The notes: a model not told the origin generated them from the letters alone. Counted from the first letter of the stretch, positions 35,701 through 48,600 are shown. The stretch is DNA of 64,000 nt from Ectocarpus siliculosus (GCA_000310025.1 FN649751.1:3146077-3210076); one strand, 5' to 3'. Program-made: numbers and translations.

Positions 35701-36518
35701 ACGGAAACGGAAACGGAAACGGCAATGGCAACGGCAGCGCGCCGGCGCCGGTGCCACGTCGAAACCGCTTCCTGAACGCTGAACGCTTCGCCAGCCTAAA
35801 GCGCGAAAGTTCGCCGGCCGAACCCGAAGTTCCCGCAGTGTCTGGAACGCCGACGGAGGAGCAGCGGCATCACGCCCAGCCGCCGCCAGCTGCTGCGACA
35901 AGAGGACGACGAAGACCCAACCGCTTTCTCACTCCCGCCACTCTCGCCATCCTCAAGCCCGACCTGGGGGTTACAAGAAGACAACACGCTGACGATACAG
36001 CGGCGGCGGCGGCGGCGGGGGGGTGGGCAACGTCGTCAAAGGCGGCAACATCAGAGGCGAGGGAGGTTGACAAGGCGGGCGGATATTCAGGCTTGTGCGC
36101 GCAGCGAACAACTTCGGCGTCGACAACCAAGGCAACACCGCCGCCGGCGGCACACCAGGATCCCTCGAGTATGGAGAAGGTGAAACGCCTCTCGTGGGAA
36201 ACCCCGGGAGAGGCGGCGAGAAGAGAAGCGGTGGTGGCGGCTACGCGGGAGCCAGAGGACGGGAGGGTAAAGCCCGCCGCCGCTCCTAGCGTACAGCAGG
36301 AGCCCTGTGCTACAGGGCGAAAACGCGCAAGGAGGTCGGCAACGGGTGATCGGGCACGTGCTGCCAACAAAGGCCAAGGACCTACGATTCCTTCGAGGAT
36401 GCGGGAGCGGGAGCGGGGGAGGAGCACCACTCCGCGAAGAGCGGCCATGGTCGCGGAAGCGGCGATCATACGTCTGAGAGAAGACGACGAATCGTCCGAC
36501 GGTTCTCTGTCTCTGTAA
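30171..36518 (+). CDS. CMGC protein kinase, DYRK/HIPK-like, with long low-complexity tail
   Basis: Exons to 30241 (ATG at 30171; the frame stays open upstream to about 29835), 31151-31266, 31990-32882, 33429-33644 and 34506-36518. Kinase motifs in order: IGTGRFSDVV (Gly loop), VAVKVM (Lys), REVRFMRFL (helix C Glu), CLVTELF (hinge), IHADVKPENVLL (catalytic loop, HAD instead of HRD), LGDLGSAI (DLG instead of DFG), QTLAYRAPE, DVWGVGVILLELLLGRPLF, DPDERLTPAQALAHPFF. Low-complexity inserts (Gln/Ala, poly-Glu, poly-Gly) lie before the catalytic loop and between DVKPEN and DLG. The exon 3 donor is GC (GAG|GCAAGG), forced by YRAPE|VLMG continuity. The tail of about 480 residues holds two copies of an NRFL...LK motif. 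It is probably an active Ser/Thr kinase; substrates unknown. Confidence 0.8.
30461..30935 (+). repeat. 470-bp dispersed repeat, copy A
   Basis: In kinase intron 1. It shares long stretches with 49460-49930 and 50981-51440, for example CTCCGCGCAA, GTGTTAAATTGGT, GAAGCACCAGAAAAT, GTACGCAAGGAAGTAAGCAC and GAACCCGGCGTGCTCCGTC. No coding capacity recognised. Confidence 0.8.
31042..31100 (+). repeat. 65-bp dispersed element, copy 2
   Basis: Follows a (GT)n tract in kinase intron 1. Shows TTAACATCGC, CTGGCTGACCAATGAAACGA and CAGTCTCAGTGCGGTTG. Confidence 0.65.
31300..31350 (+). repeat. 65-bp dispersed element, copy 3 (diverged)
   Basis: TTAGCATCGACCG then GGTGACCAATGACAAGACG, starting 34 bp after the exon 2 donor of the kinase gene. 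Confidence 0.55.
31437..31500 (+). repeat. 65-bp dispersed element, copy 4 (diverged)
   Basis: GTTAGCATGATCCGCGCGAA then CAGCTGACCACTGAAAA in kinase intron 2, after a GT-rich tract. Confidence 0.5.
34045..34125 (-). repeat. tRNA-like sequence or SINE head with Pol III A and B boxes
   Basis: Minus strand: TACTCTAGTTGG matches the A-box at 7 of 8 defined positions, and GGTTCGAATCC matches the B-box fully. They are 33 bases apart, the spacing of an intronless tRNA. The acceptor, D and anticodon stems do not pair, so it is not a working tRNA. It lies in kinase intron 4. Confidence 0.5.
35692..35735 (+). repeat. (GGAAAC)n coding minisatellite
   Basis: Repeats of GGAAAC/GGCAAT encode an alternating Gly-Asn run in the kinase tail. 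It stays in frame. Confidence 0.7.
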
Positions 36519-36963
36519 GCAGCAGGGCAATACCACAGCTCTCTTGTAAATAGAAGCTTTTACTAGTTGGAAGATCGTGCTGCTTGTACACTTCACTTGC
36601 CGTGTGGTCGTTTAGTCGATCGTCATCGTTTGTGGGATAGAGTTAGAAGGGCCACAAGACCAACATGCTTAAGTGTATCGGATGTGATGTGATTGTGTGT
36701 GTATGTATAGAACCGAAGCTAGTGTGGGACTTATTGGGTTTTTTTAATGCCGAGGGCATGGATAGGGCAGAACGGTTTTCGTTAGAGAGAAGTGAAGTCT
36801 TTGGTGGATACCCGAAGCACCAACGTCCGTGAACAAAAGAAACGTCTTTGTGCAGTTTGAAGATTCAGTGCGCACCCCGCAACGGTAGCACGACAGAAAT
36901 AACGCTTACTTGTCCCCTGCACTCACCGACAATGGTGGTGATAGTACAAGCTGCATCTTCCTC
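36519..36963. other. Convergent 3' interval, kinase to coiled-coil gene
   Basis: A 445-bp space holding both 3' ends. There is a TGTAAATAG stretch shortly after the kinase stop. No gene seen. Confidence 0.5.
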
Positions 36964-39900
36964 TCACATCAGACCCCCGGCTTGTTCAAGCTCCTGGCTC
37001 AAATCTCGGATCTGAACAGGGGTCACGCACATCCGCAGAGAGAAGTGGCAGGGTCACTTGCCAAGAAGAGGCTTCTTTTCCATCGTGGGCTACGCGAAAA
37101 TGAGCAAGTTATTCCATCGCGGAATGAGGCTGTGAGATACCAAGGCGGAGAGGGCTGGCTCGCGTGTTGCGCGCCTTTGTTTCGTCCGGGCGTTGCCCGG
37201 TTTTGAGGCCGTCGGGGTCTCTTGTGTGCTTGGTTCGCCACGCGTGCTTCCGGTAGACCGACAAGGACAACAGGACAGATCCAACGACAGACATTTCTTT
37301 CCGTTTCGTGAACACGTAAAATTGCAACATGTTGCGGCTCATGACACTCTCAACGCGTTCCTCTCTCTCTCTCTCTCTCTCTCTCACGAGACCAAACACA
37401 CGAACCTCCTGTGCCTGGGATCGGTGCTGGTCATCCAGGTGGGGTCGCATCCCCAGCGCCTCCCGGTACGACGTGATTAATTCAGCGGGAGTCTCGTAAC
37501 CCAGACCGTACACAATACTTTCCTGTTGCCGCGCGACGCACAAACATGAACGTACAGACAGAACGTTGCAGGCTCTTTACTCGGACTGCTAGAGAATCTG
37601 CTAGAGAATTTCTGGCACCTTCGTAGTGATGGGGGGGGGGGGGGGGGTCTGCAAGCGCTCGCGTTCCTCCTCGCTTGGTCGCGACTGTACCCAAGGCAAG
37701 CGCGAAGCGACGCACCGGTCACGGGAGGCGCAATGTGGCGCGAAGGAGCAGGTTTCCGTGCTCCAATCAGTCCCCACAGCAAGCTACGCTGCACATACAT
37801 ACAACACGCACCTTATACTGCCGAGTATCGTTCCGGTCTGGTTCAAAAAAGGCGTGACTCTTGAGGCTTGTGAGCAAAACGTAAAAACTCACCTGCATCT
37901 CCAACTCGCTCTGGTGCATTCGCAACAGCCCGGCCATCGCCCTCGACATGTCCACCGGCGTCATGGCGCAGCCGGAGTCCCCGCGGTCTAGCGCCTGCAG
38001 GGATGCCCTCGACCGCACTTCTCGACGCTCTTCTCGGCTCGCCACTTCGTCCGTGTTGTAGAACGAATCTGCCTCATGTCGTCGCCAACACAAAGAAAGG
38101 AATGTACGATAAACACGGCGGTGCCCCGTTTATTCTCGGGCTGGCGGTTTTCGCGTACCTATCGGAGGGCAGGTCTTGGCACGCACCTTCCGTCAAAACA
38201 AGTGATTGGCCGCCAAATGTTTTGTCATTTTTTGTTGCCGAGCCGTAATCATGCGAGTGAGGCCCGGCCGTTACCGGAAAAATATTGTGCGCACCCCCCC
38301 GTGGTTCATGCACACCCAGACAGAGTACTTGTTTCGGCACGAAGATCCAAAGCACTCTCCCGGAGTAGAGAACTCTTACTCGTGGATAGAGATGGATTCG
38401 CGGTGTTGTATCAAGACAAATATGTAAAAGAAAATACAAAGTGGCCCGCGGGTCAACCCGCCAATTTCAAAGATCTACAGGTAGTTTCCGCTGACGCTAT
38501 GAATATTCATCGCTACAGCAGTAATCTATGGTAGAATCTTTCGAGGATAGATATGGATTCGTCGTGTGTGAACGCCACCTCAGACTGTCGTAGATTGTGA
38601 CGTCAGATGACCTGTCGGAGATCTACCTTCGGGGTGTTGCCACAGATAGAGTCCGTGTAGGATGGACGCTGAACCTTGCTTCAACGCAAGGTTGCTCCCC
38701 CCCTTGACTCATAACACAACTATCCGTACTCGTCAGCCTCTCCACCAGAGGTTGAACCGGTGTGTATCCACACCACACATCCTAAAAGGAACTTGCTCAC
38801 ACGCGAACCTGGAGACAACCGTCTCATACGTGTCATATTATGAAAAAAAAAAAGCGAGTATTTCTGACGGATCCGACCAAAGGGGGGGAAGAGTAAAAAA
38901 TTGGTGTTTATTGGAGTTGGAAGAAGTAGGCATTTCTATTATATGGCGAAGAGGATATCTGCGTGCTTGGTCGAGACAGACGCACGCTGGTCATTCTTAC
39001 TCGAGTCTACCTCGCACGTCGGGAGCATCAGCGCTAGGAATAGCGCAGGGAGAGCTAGACGTGCGAGCGGACAACACTGTCGGTTGCTACCTGCTGCTAG
39101 ACCATTCTGTTCCTGGCAGCTGGTGTTGTCGCTTTTCCCACCCACGCCACCCTTATTTTTTCCGAACGAGGGGGGGGGGGGGAGGGATGATAACAGGGAC
39201 GGGGGGGGAGACAGGAGTACCAGGGGGTATTCCTTGGATATGTCCATGATTGCTATTTTCTGCGCGGAACTGGTGTACATAGGTTTTGGTTGGATGCCAA
39301 TGGTAGAGTACCATTGGGGGTCTCGGTATACTGAGACGCCATTTTGTTAGACCTAGCCAGTTAACATGGAAGGGAACCTCGGATGCTGGATGAGAGAGGG
39401 AGGCGGCCGGTGTCGCACCCTCGTTATTTGCCAGTGGGTTACCTTCCAGACTTCGTGGAAAATAATAATAAAAATGACATTTCGGAAAAACACAATAAAA
39501 CAGGCACCTAAATAGAGTTTGGAGTTAACCCTTACGTGACTGGGTTAATTTGATTTTTTTTGTTTATTCCCCACAACTGGCTCTCTGCGGTCAAAGATCT
39601 TCCAAGCATGCGTGTACACCCGTAAATCACGGCGGCAAGGATGGTGCAGCAGTGGGTCCATGTGTGGGGCTCACAGGGATGGGGACGCGGTATATGTAAG
39701 GGTGACGAACAGGAGTACAGTAGTACTACTGTTGTACAGCAGTAGCAGCAATGCGGAGAGAAATAGACTGCTGTACAGCAGCAGTAGTTTCTGAGCAGGT
39801 GTGCATGCCTGTCTCCGACAGCAACCATCCGCACAGAGGATGTACCTGTGCAAGCAATACCTGTTGGCACATCTTCTCCACCTCATCCTTGGACAGAGCA

Positions 39901-42900
39901 TACGGCAAGCGCAAAAGCTAGCGGCGCTAGATGCGAAGGCGCTGACGGGAAACCGCCTCACAGAAGCGCCAGATCGACGAAAAAACGGCCCGATCATCAG
40001 AGAATCGAGACCATCATCCACTATCGCACAAAATGCATAAAAATCGTGATAAATTTAACTATTCTGTACTACAAATAGAGAGCTGTGATCGGAGCTGTGA
40101 GCGGAGCTGTGAGCGGAGCTGTAGTCCCGAAAACCCTTGCCTTTGAGCGAAATTTTGCACACACCACACGAACCGCCCTTCACTCCCAATATTGGGAACC
40201 ACACGCACCGCAATCACAACCACATCAAGCACCGAGGCAGTACGTTAGCATCGGCTCCGGGGTGCGCTTTCTCTGCTCTCCCACGCGGATGCGGCACCGG
40301 GGTGATCACATGTTCAGGGTGCTGTATGTACCCTCCGGTGGTATTTTGCGTTTGAATCTGTACAGCCGGTAGGCAGTAGATTGGATCTGGAAAGGATATC
40401 CGCCCCACGTCAGAGAGATATTAGGCATGGGTGAATAGTATTGTATTATGTGAGTCCTGTGCGCATTGCTGGTAAGCGTGCTTATGGGGTGGGCTGCCTG
40501 TGTCTCCCTGCTGGTCTCTATGTATGTTTTTTGCTCTTAGCCGAGGCAAAACGGCGATCTTTCGGCACGCAAAGTGATCGGAGCTGAGAACGGAGCTGAA
40601 TCGGCCTGTAGTCACATAAGGGCTAAGCGCGCGGCACAGCAACGAAAAAAGGCTACACGGTTGAGTGAGGTAGTTGCGCTGGCTTGCGGAGATAGATGTG
40701 GAGATGGGGACTGCGGCTATTTAGTGAGCCCCCCGAGCTACGCGGGACGGGAACACCCTCGGGGCACAATCCGGAAGGGGGGGCAAAAACCACAGAAGAA
40801 AGAAGAAGAGAACCGCGGCATCTGCTGCAAGTATAAATATTTGCGGCGGGGGCAGCAGCTGGTGCTGCTGGTGCTGGTGCTGCTGGTGCTGCTACATACT
40901 TGTCGTGCTGTTGTTGGTCAGCACACAGGACGAGGACGAGGGGGTATTCTTTTGCTCGCCGGTTGGCTGTGGAGCCCGTGGTTGTGCGGCTGTTGGGAAG
41001 ACTCTCCCTCGTGCTGTGTAGCAACGCAGCGAGAGCGAGACAACGAACAGGTTTACCGCCACCGACCCTCGGGGCCACCTTGCGGGAAGCGCGGGGGTTC
41101 GTTCGACTGATTTGTGGTCGATTAGGGGTGTTATTCCGCTATTCCGCTCGCCAAAGTTAAACTGTTCAGGGTTCAGGGCGCCCTTAAACTTCAGCTGGAA
41201 AAAAAATAGAACTGCCGTATGCATTGAGGTCTTTTGTCCTTGCACCTGTGATCGATCAAAACCGTGACTTTTCTGTGGATCTTTCCGCTCTTGGACCGGG
41301 TGTGTGGTTTCTGGGTGGACAATTCCCTGGTGAACACCCGGCTTGAATACACCCATCGCCCGTCGTCGCAGTGCAGTAGTAGTGTCTATTTAGTCGCGCA
41401 ACGGGTTTTAACAAAAAAAACAAGAACGGAATGATCACTCGATGTATGCACCGGTAAAAAGTAAAAATTATCGATGGTGACGCTACGTCCAAGTCCGTAT
41501 CTACTTGTTGTTGCTGTTGTTGTCTTCACATTAAAAACCGTTCCGATCTCTCTCTACCCAGTACCTTCGTATGTCCGTACTGATCCAACACTCGACGCGG
41601 TCGATTCCCGTGGTCACAGGTTAACTTACCCTACAAAGGTACACTCAAATAAACTGGCATCTACTATAATAATACTAATAATAGGTTAGGTGAGCATATT
41701 TGTACAAACAGCAGTCCGTCGGTGCTAACGCAGGTATCAGTGGAAACGTAGACGTGGTAAATTAGTGGTGTCGCACCTTTGGGAGTCATCGCACCGGGGT
41801 TCCTACTGTAAACTCCACCGTAGCCAACAAGGCCGCTGTGTAGTACTCGGCATCGCATGATAGTGTCGGAGGGGTATCGCACTGGTCGGGGGCGTGGGGC
41901 TGCCTTCTTTCAAACATTTAAAAAATAATTCAAAAAATAATTCAAATTTTGAAGTTAAATACCCCGAAGGTTTCCATGTTCAAATTGTATTGCCGCCCTC
42001 TGAACCACAGGAGCAGCAGCAGGCAGCGAGTACCGTTTCGGACCCATCGGGGATTAGTCGACGGCACGAGGGGGGTGCGATCAATAACCCCAACACACAG
42101 CAGGGAGGGAGAGAGAAGTGACTTCGAAAGGGCACTCACTCGCATTATGTCTACATACGGTATCTACCTACGGTCATCCTCGCGCACACTCGTTTTCGGA
42201 ACACATTTATTTTTTGGTCGATGTTACATCATTAAGATCTCCAAGCCGTTGAACTACATGTATGTTGCAAGATAACAAGCCGTTGAACCGATCTTCTTGT
42301 AACCTCGCCGAGCGAGCGTAAAACGGGGAGGCAGTGAAAACCCGATTGCTGTACAGCCAATAGGCTATTCTATTACGTACTCCGAGAGTGCCCACCAGCG
42401 ACTCTATCCCATCCCCTCTTCTCTCACGTATGCAAGCCCTCGCACGCTCGACCTCCTCCGCCATCTGCTGCAGAGTCTCCTCGTTTCGAGCAAGCTGCTC
42501 TCGAGCCAGCGCCAAGCCTTCCTCCGCCCTCACGTACGCACGGCGTGCCGCCGCCCCCCCGTCGTCGGCTGCTGCCCCTGCTCCTCCTCCTCCTCCCGAT
42601 GCCCAGCCCCCTTCCCATTGATGCGCGCCGAACATGCTTGGTGCTGCTGCTCCCGCCCCGCCCCCCCGTGCCTCCTGCTCCGCGATGAAGGCTCCGCGAG
42701 CGCCTGTGGAAGATGATGATGCGTGCCACACGATAACGGGCAGGTGTTGTTGTGTGAGACAGATAATATATTGCTGACAATCAACAACGTATAGCAAGAG
42801 GATTCAACCAGAGCAGGGGGAGGCCAAAAAGCAAGCACATGACACAGCAGCAAGCAGTGCAGTAACGCTCCGGAACGCACCCCGGGTTGGTCACATATCC

Positions 42901-43180
42901 CATTCATTTTAGGGCGGGGTGCACAGCAGCAGCAGCAGAGTCTTTTCATTTAGGTCTACTGCTGTACAGCTGCATCAGTTTCCTCCTCCTCTTCATGTCT
43001 GCCTCCCAAAAAGCAGCCACATTGATTGCTGCTTCGCTCGCTCTCTCTGCCTGACTGACCTTCGAAGACGTCGATAGCCCGGATGATAGCTTCGTTTCCT
43101 CCACTCTGCATTTCCGCAAGGGAGTCGAAATTGCGCCAGTGCCCCTCGATCTGAGCGCGCATCCCCTGGTGGGACGCCAT
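36964..43180 (-). CDS. Uncharacterised coiled-coil protein, about 245 residues
   Basis: Five exons, 43180-43060, 42703-42428, 38068-37893, 37522-37406 and 37011-36964, whose phases (1,1,0,0) all match at the joins, totalling 738 nt with the stop. The product starts MASHQGMRAQIEGHWRNFDS, has a Gly/Ala-rich stretch, then a helix (AYVRAEEGLALAREQLARNE then ETLQQMAEEVERARA), a Ser/Arg region, MTPVDMSRAMAGLLRMHQSE, a conserved-looking GLGYETPAELITSYREALGM, and ends QAQEIRDLSQELEQAGGLM. No signal peptide or membrane span. Intron 2 is 4.4 kb. I do not recognise the family; the helices suggest a structural or adaptor protein. An extra small exon inside intron 2 cannot be excluded. The start is the first ATG in the frame of exon 1. 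Confidence 0.65.
40082..40125 (+). repeat. Tandem GGAGCTGTGAGC repeat
   Basis: About three units of GTGAGCGGAGCT in intron 2 of the coiled-coil gene. A diverged version lies at 40574-40615 (GTGATCGGAGCTGAGAACGG). Confidence 0.6.
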
Positions 43181-45661
43181 TCCTCTCTCAGCGCCGAGCA
43201 CAGCGGGGGTCTTGGTAGGGGGGAAGGACGCGAAAGCCGAAGACGAAAGACGGGCTAGTTGTTCATTTCCCCCAAGGCCATTGGTGTGGGGGGAGAACTG
43301 TCGTCTGGGTTGGGGCCTGCCTGTCTGTATGCATACCTCCGCAGATAAGGGTCCCAACCAGAGAGACTAACTACAGAGTACCGGGGGGGACTGGGGGGCA
43401 GCGGTGTGTCGACCACTCACCACTCACTATTCACTATCCCGCCCTACATACATATATCCGGCTGTGTACCGGAGACGATGCGGGGAGAGTCTCCTTCTTT
43501 CAGTGGTGCGCATCGGCCGCCGACAGCAGTGCGGCGGCGGCGGCGGCCATGGCGTTTTGAGAACCGTTCATCAAACGGCAGCATCGTGCTAGCTTGTAGT
43601 AGCATGTTGTACTGCAGCAGCAGCGGCAGCAGCAGCAACGGTTGTCTTCCTGCGCAAGCCTTCGTCGCCTCGCCAACAACGTACGTACGATCTGCTCCCG
43701 CGCTTGCTTTCCGTGGGCGTGGACGAGGAGGATCAACCAACTGGGCCGCGGAGATGGCGTTCCCTGCTCCCAACAGTGAGCGACAACATCTCATCCTCAT
43801 TTGAATGTTCATGTCCTGACCGAGAAGATTGTGCAAGCATGTACACACTACAGCAGTACTTCTGCACACACCAGCAGTAGTTTACTGCTGTAGTCATAAA
43901 GTACACTGCCCACCCAGGACTGTCGCACAAGCCTACAGCAGTACTGTAGCGGCGTTGGACTGCGCGACCAATTTTGGATGAACTAACTGCTGCTGAACCC
44001 TGCGTGTGTTGTAACTGCTGCTGAAGATCATGTACAGATTACTTGCCGGAACTCACAACTGCTGTTCTATTCCCTGGTATGTAACTGCCGCTACAGGCAA
44101 TTTGTTTGTTTCATCGACCGCGCTAACGCGCCAACCGGCTGACCAATGAAAAGACGCCAAAGCGCGTGTGTGCGTATATGTAGGAGGAGGGTGAGAGGCT
44201 ACGTTCGACACCGCTGCTGTCGGTGGTGCTGGTGCTGTACACCAACCACCAGTCACCGAAACTCGCGAAAAGCACCTTTATGTTTTAGTGGTGTACATGT
44301 GTAGTCTACAAATCATTCGTCGGTTGCTGAAAACGCCTCGAGGAATCGGTTTCTGCAGCAAGAATAGTGTACTGCTGTGTAAATAAGAAGACCCGAAAGC
44401 GACATTCCGGCTCCGAAAGTGTTGATGTTCGATGCTAACTCGGCAGGAGAACATGGAGCAGTGACACGCGCGTTGGAGCAGTGACAAGCGCGTTGGCACG
44501 CGACTCTGCACCTCTTTCCTTACAATCACCTCGAAGCTGTGCGGAACTTGTCCGACCACAGAGGCAGGTTGTTGCTGCTTCCCTTTGTTCTCTCCTTGAG
44601 GATGCTCTCCTATCACCTAGCATGTAAACCATGCAGCCGGAATCCAACACAAACCAAGCCCAACGCACACTGACCAGAAGGGCACGTGACTCGGAATGAA
44701 ACCGGAATCTTGCATGACGTCATACATAGCACAACATCTGATGTAACGTCAATAACCATGGTAACGCACCATCACATGGCTACCTCCAAATACCATGACA
44801 CCCAGATTTGTTGCTAGGGTCGTGCTGTCGAAGGCTGCAGCTGCGGTCCTAAAAGTCCGCAAATCTGGGTCCATTCCATTCACGGTCCACTACTGTCCTC
44901 CGCACCGTCACAGACCCTTTCAATCTCGATACCCCTTAAACTGCTGTGGGTCGTCCAACGCAGCTTGTAGCGGTGTGAGCCACCGTTTATGCATACGACA
45001 CGAGATAACGCACCCACAGAGTACAACACCCGGGGGTGCGGTATCTTGTCTCGTATACGGCTGCTGTAGTTTACACCAGTACTTCGGACGCTGGTAGAGA
45101 CAGGAGACAAGTTCTAACCGCTGCTCGGTGCGGCATCTAGGAGGCTCTTTCGTTCGTTCTTGTGCAGCACTTCCCACCCACCTTGTGTTATGAATCTCGT
45201 GTGTGATCGTTGGGTGCTTGCGTTTGCTGATTTCGTTTTCGAAATCAGCTCATCATCAAGATCTCTGTTGATCACCCCCCTTGAAGCACGCGGTGTCTCT
45301 TAGACTGCCGCGGAGAGGGAAGGGACTACAGAGCTGTATCAACCGTAAAGAGAGTTCGCCTGTTTGCCCCACATGGTGAAAAGTAGGTGTGAGTTTGATC
45401 CGTGCAGGCAATTCTGGCCGTCTATTCTAGTGACCGGGTGCGCATGCAACGTCATACCTGCTATTTCGCTATTTAGACGACAGCGACGACCACCCGACGA
45501 ACCGGTGCTGCTCCTCCTGGGAGGGGCCGTTTAAGACTCATCCCCTGAAAGATTGAAATTATATCCCAGTAAACAGAAGCTCTCGTCTTTTCCCTGTCCA
45601 ACAATTTCCCTAGACCTATATTCCGCAAAGACCCTTGTGTTGGGTATCCCCGTTGGGTAAC
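43181..45661. promoter_or_regulatory. Divergent interval, coiled-coil gene to methyltransferase gene
   Basis: Holds both promoters. It contains many TACTGCTGTA/TACAGCAGTA motifs (clusters near 43850-43945) and one 65-bp dispersed element at 44111. No gene supported. Confidence 0.4.
44111..44165 (+). repeat. 65-bp dispersed element, copy 5
   Basis: TCATCGACCGCGC then CCGGCTGACCAATGAAAAGA then CGCC. It lies in an apparently intergenic position, unlike the intronic copies. Confidence 0.6.
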
Positions 45662-48600
45662 ATGCGTGCGCGCGTGACACCCCTTTTGACACGAAAACCT
45701 GCAGCGGGGGGGCGTCGGTGCTCCAACACCGCGCTGGCCTTCACGCGACAACAAATGATCGACATGGGCCTCGTGCCGCCGGAGGGGGCCGAGCAGGAGG
45801 CACAAAACCTGCTACTATCGCGCCCCTACTCCACGGAGGAGGAGGAGGAGGAGGAGGAGGAGGAGGGCGCAGGAGGTCATCCGGCGGCAATGGCCGATGA
45901 CGCCGAGGAGCCGGCGGAGGCTGTAGGCCTGATCGGGCACTTCGAGGCCTCGCGCCTCTTGGCGCAAAAGGGCAAGGAGGGGACCTTCGTGGGATCGTTG
46001 GACATGAGCATGACGGAGCGGGAGCTCGTCTCGACGGAGGAGGGTGTCGGTGAGGGTATACAAATAGGGTTGTTCTGCTTTTTGCGTGACATCCGCGGCC
46101 TTGCACCGATGGTGGCGGTGATCCGTAAAGACGCGTGTTTTGTTTCTTCTTGGTGTCGGTACAGGTGTAGCCTCGACGTAGTTGCTGCGAACGACGATGT
46201 GCGTGCAGATAGCGCACCGTGTGTTGGCTCTAACCTTGTCGAATGGCATCTCTGAAGCCCCTGCAGCTAGGGCAACAATGACGCCGATACTTTCGAAAAT
46301 CATCGCCCTGCTTACTTGTGGCGTTTGTTCCCCGTCTTCGTCAGTCGACGCACGCGTTGCATCTGTTCGCTGGAGCAACGAGCACGTCTCTCGGTCGTGC
46401 CCGCCGCAGGCCTCCGTGGCCTTGCCCAAAAAAAGTTCCTCGCTCGAGGTGGAGCATTCGAGCGCTTGTGCCCCCTGCTGCCGGGGATGCTCTTTGTTTA
46501 CGTCGATTCTGGTACTGCTGCGAAAGAGTGGATCGTCTTCCAGAGACGTTGGGTACGCGTCGTTGCTATCACGCCGTCGGTCATTCATGTTTTTGCTCTC
46601 CGCGTACCCCATATGCCTGTCGGTCTTCGACGACGTGGTGGACGAACGTCCTTCGATGCTCCGTGCGGCGACGTCCTCAACAAGCCCTGCCGCCTTCTCC
46701 CGCCGCCGCCGACGGCGACGGCGACGCCGAGTCGAATCTCGTGGCTTCCTGGGACGAGCTCGCCGTGGTGCTCAAGAAGGCGAAGAAGGGGCAGTACGGC
46801 TGCTGGGAGCTGTACGCAGACGGAAACACGCCTTGCAAGGCAAGACGCAAGATAATCGCGAACCAGTAAAGAGGCAACGCGCGTGCATTGTAGATTTCAT
46901 TTTTTTTGCAGATGAAACGAGCCGGCCGGCCTGGGGCCTGTACCTGCTTGTTCTCGTGCCGTGGGGGACACGGATGCTTGGGGCATTCGCGAAGCGGGTG
47001 TGACGTGCCGCTGCACGTTTTGTGTCTACCACTCAGTGGTCTAGTGGTTTGACGTTTTCGTTTTCATGTTTCCTGTGTCGTCTGCCACAGCAGTAGTACG
47101 AGCAAGGCGGCGCACCACTTGAGACAGGACACAACAACAGTGGTCTGCGTCTGTTCCCCAACACGTCTGCGCACGACCGTTCGTTTTCTCGGGGGGTATT
47201 GCACAACAGCAGTGGGTACAATTTGTTTCATGTATCGGCAGTACTCCTCGGCTCCCAAAGTCGCAGCCCCGCGGTGTGTAAGAAATCAAGAGGGCATGCA
47301 CATACCTCGAGGCTTTGACAAACTTGCCGTGAAGACTATAAAAGGCAAAGAGGCAAGAGGACTTTTATGGTAGCCCCGACCGACGGCTTTACTGGACTTC
47401 TAACTCGAGCTATTCGAGGAAGTAAGCAAGCAAGCACGGCACCAACCCTCTTCCCCATGAACAACATGAATCGTTCGTGGGCCTACTTCTCACTACTCCC
47501 CGCAACGGCGCCTATCGTTGTGCCCCCCTCTCCATATCCTCTCGCTCGTCGAGTAAAGGTGTCGGACATAAGCGAAAGCACCAGCCGCCCCGCCATGCTC
47601 TGCGCGCCCCTCCGATCTGCGGGGGCCCCCACGATGGTACTGGGGGGGTTCGCGATGCACAGGATAAGCGGGGGTGACCAGAAGTCGGTGCGTGCGGTTG
47701 GATCTGTTTTGAGTGCGGCGAGGTGTCTGTCTCTCTCTCTCTGCACGCGGTAGGCTAAGCGTGCGGTCCTGGTTTACTCGGGATTAGCTGTGCAAGCGGA
47801 TGGATGGGGCGTGGTGGGAGGTGCGGTGTTTGGTCCCGATATAGTAGGTCGAACCGCTTGTATGCCCTGCTTGGCGAGTGCTTTGTTGCCGACCCTTTTC
47901 GCCGACATGTTGAGGCATAGCACCGGAGAGGTACCCAGAACAGCGCGTTCTCTCTGCGTGTGTTGTTTTTTTATTCTGGCCTTTAACATATTATTAGTTC
48001 ACGTGCAAGAAAAGAAGGTGTGCCGTGTCTAGGCTGGAGCACGCTCTGTCCCTTTTTTTTGGCCTTCCTCGTTCCATGTCTGCCTGAACGCTCCTGACCG
48101 TCGTCCTTTGGCGTCCTTAAACCTTGACAGCAAGTGTAACATGTGTGCCCATTCCTTGCTCCGTGTTGCCTGTCTTCTTTCTCCCTTGACGACGTGGAAT
48201 CTACGAAATCTACCAAGACCATGGAGCCAGGCCTAGACACTGAACACAAAGTCTCGGCGTCAGGCGCGCGGCGAACGAACGGCAGGTGTTGTTGTCTACA
48301 GTACCTCTGTTGCTGAATGGCTTTGCTCTCTGAATGGGTACTCTAGCACAAGGTAGTCGCGTTTCGTATCAATGCATGTTGCCCTGGTGGTGCTCGTAGC
48401 TATGGCGATGTGGCCTGTGTACGCTTAGAAGCGAGTCTTGTTCCCATGTGGAAATTCCAGCCTACCAACACCTCTCGAGTGTACAGCAGTGTACACCCTT
48501 GCCCCCTCCGCTCATGAGCGAGTTCAACCGTTTGTTGAAACCAGCACGCCGCTTTCTCTCTGCCCGTCTCCCACTGCTGTTCTCCGTCCTCTGGGGTGTT

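Noticed and set aside
47030-47060. A-box-like GTGGTCTAGTGGTT suggesting a tRNA
   Set aside because: No B-box at the needed distance and no stems.
47873-47923. Frame LPTLFADMLRHSTGE as the missing small exon of the methyltransferase
   Set aside because: Its phase does not fit the downstream exon (needs two leftover bases), and similarity to the family at this point is weak.
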